NCBI RefSeq assembly: GCF_029931775.1
Contig: NC_079331.1
Span: 24,491,720-24,555,719, forward strand
Direction of reading: 5' to 3'
Length of the DNA stretch: 64,000 nt
From: Euleptes europaea
Taxonomy: Eukaryota; Chordata; Lepidosauria; Squamata; Sphaerodactylidae
Of the stretch, positions 13,734 through 23,900 are shown in pieces. The notes beneath the pieces are model-generated. The model was not told the DNA's origin. It searched no databases and saw nothing but the letters and a program-made list of their open reading frames with translations. How positions within the stretch are numbered: position 1 is the stretch's first letter; every line of letters starts with the position of its first letter. The position numbers were made by a program, and so were the translations under genes.

Positions 13734-13841
13734 CAGGCGTCGGTCCTGCGCTTCCCAAGAAGACCCGCAAGAGCTTCTGCCCGGGGTGGGTAGGGGGGGG
13801 ACCGTCCCCCCGCCCCGCCCCGCGCCCCCGGCCGGCCTCAC

Positions 13842-14006
13842 CGATGAGAGTGGCGAGGGAGCAGTGGGGGACGGTGGGCGTGAAGCGGACCGTGACCAGG
13901 AACTCGTCCTCGCCGACCTCCTGCACCTCCACGCCGCTCTCGGCCACCACGTCCAGCTCCTCCAGGGTGTTGGGCTTCTCCGGGTCGCGGATCGTCCGGA
14001 TGAGGT
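13842..14006 (-). CDS. CIAO2A: CIAO2A coding exon 2
   Basis: This exon encodes the core of the DUF59 fold, from [18 protein letters not shown] to [14 protein letters not shown]. It contains the family's conserved cysteine in the PHC motif (about Cys96 here). GTGAGG donor. Confidence 0.97.
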
Positions 14007-14292
14007 CTGCGCGGGGCGGCAAGGAGGCCCGGCCTCAGCTCCCTCGCTCGCCCGGCAGCAGCGGCGGCAGCCGCCCCAGAGCCTCAGGCCGGGCTCACAC
14101 GTGCGGCGCGGCCCGACACGCGTCAGGGGCGCCCTCCCCGCAAGCGGAAAGCACGGCGGGCGACCGGCCGGCCCCCGCCTTGGCTGCCCAGCCCAACGGA
14201 GGAGGTCAGGCCGGCTGCAAGGCGCTGCCCCGCCGCCCTGCACGCGTGTCCGCGCACTCGCACGCGCCCTCCCCGCCGCCGCCGCCACTGAC

Positions 14293-14434
14293 CGTAGACC
14301 TCGAGCGCCCGCTCCTGCTCCATGGCGCCGCGCCGCGCCCGGCTCTCCCGCCCGGCCGCTGCCGGCTCATGGCCCCCGCCAGGGAGCCACCACGCCCGCC
14401 ACAGCAGACCCAGGCCCGGCACCCGCGACAGCAT
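14293..14434 (-). CDS. CIAO2A: CIAO2A coding exon 1; cytosolic Fe-S assembly factor
   Basis: CIAO2A (FAM96A) acts in the cytosolic iron-sulfur assembly targeting step with CIAO1. It is known for maturation of IRP1/aconitase 1. This exon encodes an Arg/Gly-rich leader starting MLSRVPGLG, then MEQERALEVY (human has MEEKALEVY), and has a GTCAGT donor. The upstream ATG at 14,434 was chosen because the human protein has a leader of similar length; the internal ATG before EQERALEVY is an alternative. The five exons total 501 nt including the stop (166 aa, against 160 in human from memory). The vertebrate paralogue CIAO2B is excluded by sequence. Confidence 0.95.
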
Positions 14435-14708
14435 CCCGCCCCGAGCCGAGCCCGGGAGCCGCCATCGACCGGGCCGCCCCGACTCCCCTCAGGGGGCCAC
14501 TTCCGGCGGCCACAGGAAGAGCGGGCCGCAACGTCACGACGTTCGCCCGTCAGGAGGACTTGAGCTCTCGGCTCTTGACGCCCCCTTCTCGCCGTGTGGC
14601 GGGAACGACAACTCCCGGCGTGCACCGCTCCGCGGCAACGAGGCCTTCTGGGAGATGTAGTCCGGAGGACGGTCGGCGCTCCCTGCCCGACGGCTGACTG
14701 AGGGGAAC
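14435..14708. promoter_or_regulatory. Bidirectional promoter CIAO2A/SPG11
   Basis: Only 274 bp separate the two divergent start codons. Visible sites include an ETS-type ACTTCCGGC at about 14,499 and a CRE-like ACGTCA within a near-palindrome at about 14,530-14,543. Two opposing ZNF143/Staf-like motifs follow: ACAACTCCCGGCGTGC at about 14,608, and on the minus strand ACTACATCTCCCAGAAGGC at about 14,643-14,662. No TATA box is evident. These motifs are typical of CpG-island divergent promoters. Start sites are not mapped. Confidence 0.75.
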
Positions 14709-14905
14709 ATGGCCGGGGCCCTGCCCGTCCTGCTGCTGCCTCTCCAGGCGCCGCCGGGCCCCCTCGCCCGGGCCCAGCTCAGCCGGCGCCAAGAGGCCCT
14801 GGCGCTCGCCTCCCACGCCGGCCGGGAGCTGCGCTGGACGGGGCCCGGGTGGGAAGGCGGCAGCCGCCGGCCCGCCCTCGTCGCCCTGCCCGGCGCCTGC
14901 TCAGA
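14709..14905 (+). CDS. SPG11: SPG11 exon 1 (aa 1-66)
   Basis: This exon encodes [20 protein letters not shown], a Leu/Pro-rich N-terminus like human spatacsin's LPMLLVPVPAEA. GTGAGT donor, phase 2. The exon lies inside the CpG island. Confidence 0.93.
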
Positions 14906-17900
14906 GTGAGTCGGTGGCCGGGAGGGAGGGAGGGAGGGAGCCAGACCTCGATTTATGCAAATGAGGGAGCCTTCGCCCGGCCGGGAGCGTTGCCACCCTC
15001 CAGGAGGGGCCTGGAGACCTCCCGGAATCGCAGCACGCCTCCACCCGACAGGTGTCCGTTGCCCAGGCTGGAGCTCAGGGCGGCTCGAGGCCCCACCTCC
15101 TCCCAGACTAAAAAATAATAAATGTACTCAGTAAATCAGAAATGGTGCTTTATGGTATCATGGGCAACATCTTCATAATCCACAGTATGCTTAGAAGTTC
15201 AGAAGACAAGAATGAGAAGTAAAGGTCATGTATAAAATTAAAATATTGTTTTCTCAGCTTTGTGTGGGAGAATTTCGAAGACAATGATCCAGTAGCGGAC
15301 AGCCTGAAACTACTGACTGTGAGCCACACCCGTGAACTTTCTGTATACGAAGTTTCTCCAAAGGTTCAACAATGTGAGGCGACGCTCCTGCACAGCTGCA
15401 GTGAAGACCGGCTAAAGAAGCTGATCGAACAAAAAAATATTAGTGAGTATAGATATGTAACATTCATTTGAAGCACAGTGTGCTTGTTTATTTGGGGTGA
15501 GTGAACCCATTTCACAGATTTGGGTCACTGTTGTACCAAGCAACCTTCTTAGTTACAGGAACTGAAACCTGTGGGGATGAGATGTAACTTGATTAGGCAG
15601 GTATTACCTGTGAAAGGTGCACTGCCATCCCAATGAGCTTTGATGGGTGTTGTTCTACTTTGGATTGCACTCTGTGGGCTAGTTCAAATGTGTCTACACT
15701 TGCCCGTTTGACCAAAGACAGGTAAGACCAGCTGTGGCTTCTCTTTATGAGCGAGAGAGGGATTTGACCTCCCTTTGGGCCTGGTATTTCTGTGTCTGTC
15801 TGCTTTGCAGCTGCATCTGAGAATGTCCCTTTCCCCTTCTCGTTCAGGTGTACCACCAGTCTCCTCTTTGAGAGTGCTGTCATTTGAAAATGGCAGAGCT
15901 TTGCTCATGCTCAACAGCTTTGTTGTTGTACGCCTTGCTTTTCTGGGAGGAGGACAGGAGGTCGAAGAGCTAGAAGACTGTTTTTTCCTTGACCTGTCGC
16001 CCCAAGTTTTGGAAAGGATAGTGGATGCTTCCTTTTGCAGAGGCATTGTTGTCTTGTTAGACGAGTCAGGATGGATATGTATCCTTTATGGGGAAAGTGT
16101 GCCTTAAATGGTGGGGGCGGGGATAGATCTGAATTTTGTTGAAGGCTATGCAACCTTGTATTTAAAAAAATTAAGAACAAATGCCAATCTCTTTTAAAAA
16201 TCCAGTCCTCAGTCTGTTCTGCTGTATTCAGCTAGTGTTGCATATTTGGTTAAGACTATGAACAAGGGAACTCTGTAGGACTTCTTTCTAAGTAAGTCTA
16301 AGTAAATGTAGTTTCAGAGGGCATCAGTGTTGGTTGACGTGAGAATTTTTAGTTCGTTGTGTTTGGATTTTCTCTGCCTGCCTCTTACCAAAGCAAAGCC
16401 AGAAAATGTAATAGGAAACACAGACCATGTACTTAGGACAGTCTCAGACCACACACCATAGCAGTAAAGCATATAGGTTTATTTGAACTTACAAAGAGTT
16501 ATAAGGCAAAGAGAAAATTAATACTTGACTAAATATATAAGACATAAATTAACAAACCCACACATGCAAGTTGACGTACAGACAAACAGTTATAGAGGCC
16601 TCTGGGTCACTTCCATAGAGAGCGACAGAGATGGCAACCATTCAATGGGTCTGTGGTCTCTCCGTGGAAGGACAACGGGCTGGCATCTTGGAGATTCTTT
16701 TATAGGCTGGCCCATTAACAGAGAGTCCCAACCTGACACCTCCCTTGCAAATTCTTCAGGAAATGAGTTTCACAAATCATGACTACTCTGTCCTTCAGTG
16801 TTACTACTCTGAAGATGCCTGCCACAGTTGCTGGCGAAACGTCAGGAAAGAAAATTCCAAGACCACGGTTACACAGCCCGGATAACCTACAAGAACCCAT
16901 GACTACTCTTGTTTGGAAATCATCTTGTTCTCAAAACTAGTTACTCAGTTCCAGAGTCTCTGCTACTGTTTGTTCTATCCGTTGACCAGTGTACAAAAAC
17001 AATTTTCCCCATGCCGTAAGCAGACAACTTGCTGCCTGTTTTAAATGACCTTGTTACTCTAAACATGATTTGGAGCACTTAAATGTGCTTTGGGTGACTA
17101 GCTCCTAGCAATGCAATCTCCTATATCCTTTAAGGTCAGAGGCCCAGTTGAAGCTTGGGGTCAGCTAAAAGTCAGGTCTTCATATGGCTTTTACGCTACA
17201 GATTAACAGGCTACAGATTAATAAAATTGGTTCTTCTTAACCCAAACCAATGTTTAATATAAAAGAATTCTCGCCACATTGGTCTGCAGTAGAAGCCAGT
17301 AGCACCTTGACCAACAAGGTATTTGGGATATCAGCTTTCAAGAGACAAAGCTCCTTTCGTCAGATACAAAAAGGGACTCTGAAAAACTTATACCCCAAAA
17401 ATCTTGTTGATCTGTAAGATGCCACTGAACTCGAATGCTAGTGTTTAAAGTGCCACCGGACTGCTACTTGATATTGCTTCAGTCGTCTTAACATATCCCT
17501 GCTTCACAATTGTCCTACGGGGTTGTACTAAAGATTTGTATGTGAAAAAGCTGTAGGAATATTAGTATTAAGAGAAAAGGAAAATGCAAATAGCAGATTT
17601 AAAAAAAACTGCATAAAGTCATCATGCCACAACTGCAAAATTAAATAGAAAAGATGCAATTGACCCCCCCTTCCAGGACAGGGTGTGAACTGACTGGACT
17701 TCAGGGAGAAAGGTTTGTGACTCCGCAGAGACTAGCTCTGCCCAACAGAAGCAGATTATTCTAACAGTGCCACAGCATAATTTGTCTTCACAGAGCATGG
17801 TAAAGACATCCTGTGCTCGGCTCTTTCACAAAGACCAAGCATTTCCAGGGAAATTGTGGCTTCTTTCCAGGTCCATATACCTAAGATGGCAGGTTTTCCT

Positions 17901-20900
17901 TTGCATGTTGTGCTTCTTACAGGGCTGGACCAGTGATTTTCTTTGACGTTTTTGCAAAGATGTCTTTGATGCAATAGATGGGACGTATCTGGCCTATGTT
18001 GATGTTGCCCTCTATCAAGCAGAGGGGCAAGATGAGAAGAACCCAGACCTCCTGTTACCCCTTAAATCGTTCAAAGTATCACATGATCTCAGTGTTGCTG
18101 TGATCACCAACTGCTCCGGCTATGCTGCAGCTGTTGACCTTGATTTGTATTTCAGGTAGGTCTTTTCAACAATACTCTCAGGCCTGTTGATTTTCGTTTT
18201 TTATTGCTTACTAGCAAAATCCTCCTTTGGCTTCTGCATTGCTAAGAGTGGATCGCAAGAGCCATAAAGAAACTTTCTAGACAGGCTGTTTATGGTAAAA
18301 CCCTGGGAAAAGGAACTAACCAATCACCCCAATATTCGTTGGTGGGGTTGCTTGCAGAAGACTTTGCTGCTGCATCATTCAGCTAGTTTATCCATATTTT
18401 GGCAACTTCAAAATTAGATTGTCATTAATTTATCCCAGAGAGTTTTCCTAAACTTTTGCTGCCCTTTGGAAACTTTGTACTTGTTAATAATGGTATTTCT
18501 GTAAAGTTAATTTGAGGCACCCATCAGTTTGGCAGAGACAGGCCTTTTGAGAACTTGGAAGTTTAGCTTTTGTTTTTCATTTTTGATATCTGGACAATCT
18601 GAAAGTTACATATGGATGATGGTCATGAGATCCATTTGTACCTTTGTTCAACATCAAAGAGATGGAAAGAAAGGAGCAGTAAAAGAAACAGGCACTTGAA
18701 GGTGAAATGTTGGGTTTGTTTCTGGACTGGTGCTTTGGAAAGAAAGAACGCTGAATATATCCCAGACTTTGTTCTGGAGGGGATGATCGTTCATACAATA
18801 TTGGGAGACAGCTGACCGATGATGAATGGGGACATTTCTTTTCCAACAGAGAATATCCTGGCCATTTACTCTGCAAGAGAAACTTTGACAATCTTCCTGT
18901 AGAACAACTGAAGGAGATGGATGAGGAGGACCTTAGAAGCTCAGGTTGCAGTATGACGCTTGTGGACCAGGCATTTCGGACAGACAGGTATGTTCACCCA
19001 TCGGTTGCTGTCTCTCCTGGGAAATGTAGGAGATGGGTAAGGTTATTCACAAATGGGTGCCATTTTACTGCTCTGGCACAAGCTGCTTGAGAGGGCAAGG
19101 CAACAAGAGTATGAGCTTAGATCACTGCCCTTCATTTCCAAGCCCAGGCACCAAATACATGTGGATGGATTTCATCAAAGAAACTCCCAGGAGTGGTCTC
19201 AGCTGGAGTAGATATACCATATACTGCAGGCACCTTTAGCATTCTGGAACAACATGGTGGGTGCAACCACAAAATGGCTGCCGCAGGAGTCAGAGCCAGC
19301 CACAAAACAGTTGCTGCAGCTGACCTTCAGTCACACAGTCAAGATCCTTGTGCTGTAATGACAGCTGCTGCCAAAGCAACATTTAAAAAAATCTGCACAG
19401 CCAATCAAATCTCCTGTGACCAATCAGAAGCGTTGCTGCGCAAAAGCCCCATCTGGCCCTGCCCACTTTCTAAAAACACTTGGCGCCCACCAGGAAAGGT
19501 GCTGATGGGTGCCATTGTGGCCACGGGCACCATGTTGGAGACCCTGTTATAGACAATTACCTTTATAATATTGTCGAAGGCTTTCATGGTTAGAGTTCAT
19601 TGGTTCTTGTAGGTTATCCGGGCAGTGTAACCGTGGTCTTGGTATTTTCTTTCCTGACATTTCGCCCGCAGCTGTGGCAGGCATCTTCAGAGGAGTAACA
19701 CTGAAGGACAGTGTCTCTCAGTGTCAAGTGTGTAGGAAGAGTAATATATAGTCAGAAGGGGGGTTGGGTTTGAGCTGAGTCATTGTCCTTAAAAGTATTA
19801 AAGGTAATGTGCAAATCATTGTCCTGTAAGTATCAAGATAATGTGCTAATGAGGGTGTGGTATGTTAATGTGGAACCATTGTATCCTGAAGTGATCTGTT
19901 AACATGTGGAATCCAGGGCTAATCTGCATGGCCATTGTGGACTGTAGTCTTTGTTAGTCTGGAGGTTTTCAGGACAGGAAACCAAGCCTTATTCATTCTT
20001 AAACTCTCTTGTTTTCTGTTAAAGTTGTGCTGATGTTTATGAATTTCAATGGCTTCTCTGTGCAATCTGACAAAATAGTTGGTAGAATTGTCCAGTCTTT
20101 CAGTGTCTTGGAATAAGACCCTGTGTCCTGTTTGGGTCAGTCCATGTTCAGCCACTGCTGATTTCTCAGGTTGGCCAAGTCTGCAGTATCTTTCATGTTC
20201 TTTTATCCTTGGTTGTATGCTGCATTGTGTGGTCCCGATGTAAACTTGTCCACAACTGCAAGGTATACGATATACTCCTGCAGAGATGAGGGGGTTTCTT
20301 TTGTCTTTTGCTGATTGTAGCATCTGTTGTATTTTCTTGGTGGGTTTAAACACTGTTTGTAGGTTATGTTTTTTCAAAAGTTTCTCCATCCTATCAGTGA
20401 CTCCTTTAATAAATGGCAAGAATACCTTTCCTATGGGAGACTGTTTTTCCTGAGTTTTCTGATTTTTGTTTGGTTTAATGGCCCTTTTGATTTCATTTCT
20501 GGAATAGCCGTTTGCTAGCAGTGCGTGATTTAGATGATTAATTTCTTCCTTGAGAAACTGTGGTTCACAGATCCGTCTTGCACGGTCCATTAATGTTTTG
20601 ATTATTCCTCTTTTCTGTCGGGGGTGGTGGTTGGAGGTTTTGTGTAAGTAGCGATCTGTGTGAGTTGGTTTCCGGTAGACCTTGTGACCTAACTGAAAGT
20701 TTGTTTTACGGATGACAAGGGTATCAATAAATGGGAGTTTACCCTCAATTTCTTATTCCATGGTAAACTGAATGTTTGGATGGATATTATTGAGATGGTT
20801 TAGAAAGTCCATTAATTTTTCTTCACCATGGCTCCAAATAGTAAATGTAGCATCCACGAACCTGAACCAGACTGTAGGTTTGTAAGGTGTCCATTCTAAT

Positions 20901-23900
20901 ACTGTTTTTTCAAAATATTCTATGTAAAGGTTTGCTATTACTGGACTGAGAGGACTTCCCATAGCTACTCCATCAATCTGTTCATAAAATTCTTTATCCC
21001 ATAGAAAATAACTTGTTGTCAAACAATGGTGAAATAAGGCTGTTATATCTTCTGGAAAAATCTGGTTAATCAATGAGATTGTGTCTTTTAATGGAACCTT
21101 GGTAAAGAGGGATACAACATCAAAACTGACTAATATATCCTGTGGATTGAGTCTCAGTGGACTGATTTTGTTGATGAAATGAGTTGAATCTTTGATGTAA
21201 GAAGTGGTTTTTCCGATGTAGCCCTGTAGGAGGGTGGTCAAATATCTAGCTAATTCATATGTTGGGGAACCAATGGCGCTCACGATGGGTCGGAGTGGGA
21301 CGGAATCCTTATGAATTTTAGGTAGTCCATATAATTGTGGTGGTTGTGCTTCTGTCTTGCATAGTTTTCTGTGTGTGTCTGGATGAAGAGTGGAATTCTT
21401 GATCAGTATGCTAGTTTTCTTGGTAATTTTGCAGGTTGGATCCCGTTTTAGTTTTTTGTATGTGGCAGGGTCCAGAAGTTCCTCAATCTTCTTTTTGTTT
21501 TCTTCTGTTTTCATGATCACCGTGGCATTGCCTTTGTCAGCTGGTAGAATAATGATTTCTGGATCTGCATTGAGGGTCTTGATGGTGTTTCTCTCCTTGC
21601 GTGTTATATTGCTAGCATATAATAAGAAAACGACTTGGAAGCACAGAGCAAAACGTTTATCTTTGTGTTATGATCCTGCTTAGCTTCTCTTAAACTTTTA
21701 TGGCATTAAAAAGATGGAATAATTTTCCTCCCTTTCCTAGGTCCTGGAAGGCACACTTAATTTCATTATATGAAACAACCAAAAGAGTTTACTCTCCGAA
21801 TTTGGTAGCTGATGCTTACTTACCTTGGTATCAATACTGCCTACGTCTGGGGCACCATGACTGTAAGATCCATGAAGCTTCTGATACCTCCCTTCTTCAA
21901 GATGTTGCTTATGTCTTTTCAAATGCAAGAAGGAAAGATCATAAAGAATCAAAGGAAAGAGATAGACGGTGGAGGAACCTGAATCAACGAGGGCTGGAAG
22001 ACTGTGTGAAAACTGAATGTAAATCTGTGACAGGTTTTAGTGCATTATTCGCTGTCTCAAGTGAGAGCGAAGGACTGACTCTGATTCTTTGGGATTTGGA
22101 GACTCAAGATATTGTGCGTTCTCACATGGGCAAAAATTCCTTCTTTGTGGAATGCAGCGAAGAGGAGCAGTTGTGTCTCGTTCTTTCAGGTGAGCATCAG
22201 TAGTGCAACTGAAAGCCAAAGTTTTCCCTTCTAGAAGCTGACTTTCAAGGCAAAAGAAAGCTTAGTTCTTAAGTGCTAGAAATAATTAGAGGAGGTTGTA
22301 CTGCCTTTCATAACCATAAAGCACCCCGTGTGTTGACAGCAACTCATCTTTCTTTTACTTGAACCTTTAGAGCCTGGACTCTCCTTGGTTCTGTTTGGCT
22401 TAACTCAAGAGGAATTCTTGAATAGGCTGATAATCCATGGTCGTGCCGGCACTGTGGATTCTCTTTGCCGTCTCAACGGATGGGGAAGATGTTCTATTCC
22501 CATACATGCCTTAGAGGTAAAGAAAACAGCATGATCATTGAGCTGCTATACCATTGGTGGGGCCCTATTCTAGCTCTCTGGAGGGGTGGTGCCAAGGCAG
22601 CCTCTAAACCCCTGCAACCGGCTCTTTCAAGATCTGGCTCCCCCACCCTCCCAAGGAAGCAGGGACTGGGCCTCTGAGCCTCCTGCCTGAGGGCTGTCAC
22701 TTGTCTTGCTGCCTTTTGCATTTCCTGTGAATAGGCTGAAGTTCTGCCTATTCACAGGGCAGCATGGAATTGTGTGTGTTTTGGTTGCTCTGTATCTCCA
22801 TCTGGAGGGTGAGAGGAGCTGTGCAACTAGACACAGTTGTGCATCCAGACCTAACGACAAACCACAGTTAACCAGCCAGGTGCAAACTGTGGCTTGGAGT
22901 CCCAATTTAGCGCCCACGAGCAAACCACGGTTTGGGCAGCCTGCATTCAAGCATTACAGTAAACCGGCATGACCTTTTGTGAGTCTGATGGATGCATCTG
23001 AGGAATTGAGCTCTGACTCACAAAAGCTTATGCCAGAATAGTTTTCATTGGTATGCCCCTGGATTCCAGTTTTATGTCACTGCTTGTAAACCCATCTGGG
23101 ATTAAACCAAACCATGGCTAGCGTTACATTGGAATGCAATAATTAACAACAATCCTTAGCAAAGCTGTACCTGTTAACAGCTGCTTTCCTTTCTTTTAGG
23201 CTGGCTTGGAGAACCGGCAGCTAGACACTGTGGATTTTTTTTTAAAGAACAAGGAGAATCTTTTCAGTGTCTCTCCAACTTGTTCCTTAGAAGAGCAGAC
23301 TTCAGATATCACATCAGATTTTTACTTGAAGAGTAAGTAAAATGACTTGGATGTACAAACAGGCAAAGTTTTGCTAAGTATAGTAGACCCGGGAGCGATA
23401 GGCTGTAGTGCTCATCTGCTTGGGAATAGCACCTCCCTGCCTGTGTCAAGGTAAGTGGGGACTTCATGTGGCCCAGAAGACACTGCAGATGAGCTGGCTT
23501 GGGAGAGGTTCCTTGGGGTAGCATCGTGACCCTTGTTTTCAGAGGACACCGTAGTGAAGATGGAAGTAAACTGCATTTCTGTTCTGCAGATATATGTTGG
23601 GCATATGAGGTGACCTGTCAGTCTGTCTGTTTGTTTTACATTTTCTCCTACAGGTGTTGAAGAACTGAGGCCAGCCTTGGACTTGCTTTGTTTGGCAATC
23701 CAAGAAAACGACTTGGAAGCACAGAGCAAACACTTCTCGGAGCAGCTGCTGAGCCTCACCTTGTCTTTCCTTAACAAACAACTCTGTGAGATTTTCGTCC
23801 ACGTGGAAGGTGGGGCTGAGCACATGCCGTTCACCATATCATTAACTCCACTTGTGCCTGCGTTTCAGCTGAACTAACGCCCTCATCCTCCAAGGGCCGG

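Larger units (their letters stand above)
13850..14930. promoter_or_regulatory. CpG island across the shared promoter
   Basis: The interval is very GC-rich and dense in CpG, in sharp contrast to the flanks. It spans CIAO2A exons 1-2, the intergenic gap and SPG11 exon 1. Several long open frames here on both strands are by-products of GC richness. Confidence 0.85.

Noticed and set aside
13128-14697. Long open frames on both strands (about 386 aa minus, 418 aa and 239 aa plus)
   Set aside because: They overlap the CpG island and the proven CIAO2A exons. Their composition is Arg/Pro/Ala-rich with no domain, as expected by chance in GC-rich DNA.
16430-17285. Possible solo LTR on the minus strand (TG start, TATA-like and AATAAA-like text)
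   Set aside because: Boundaries and a target duplication could not be confirmed. Similar signals occur by chance in AT-rich introns.
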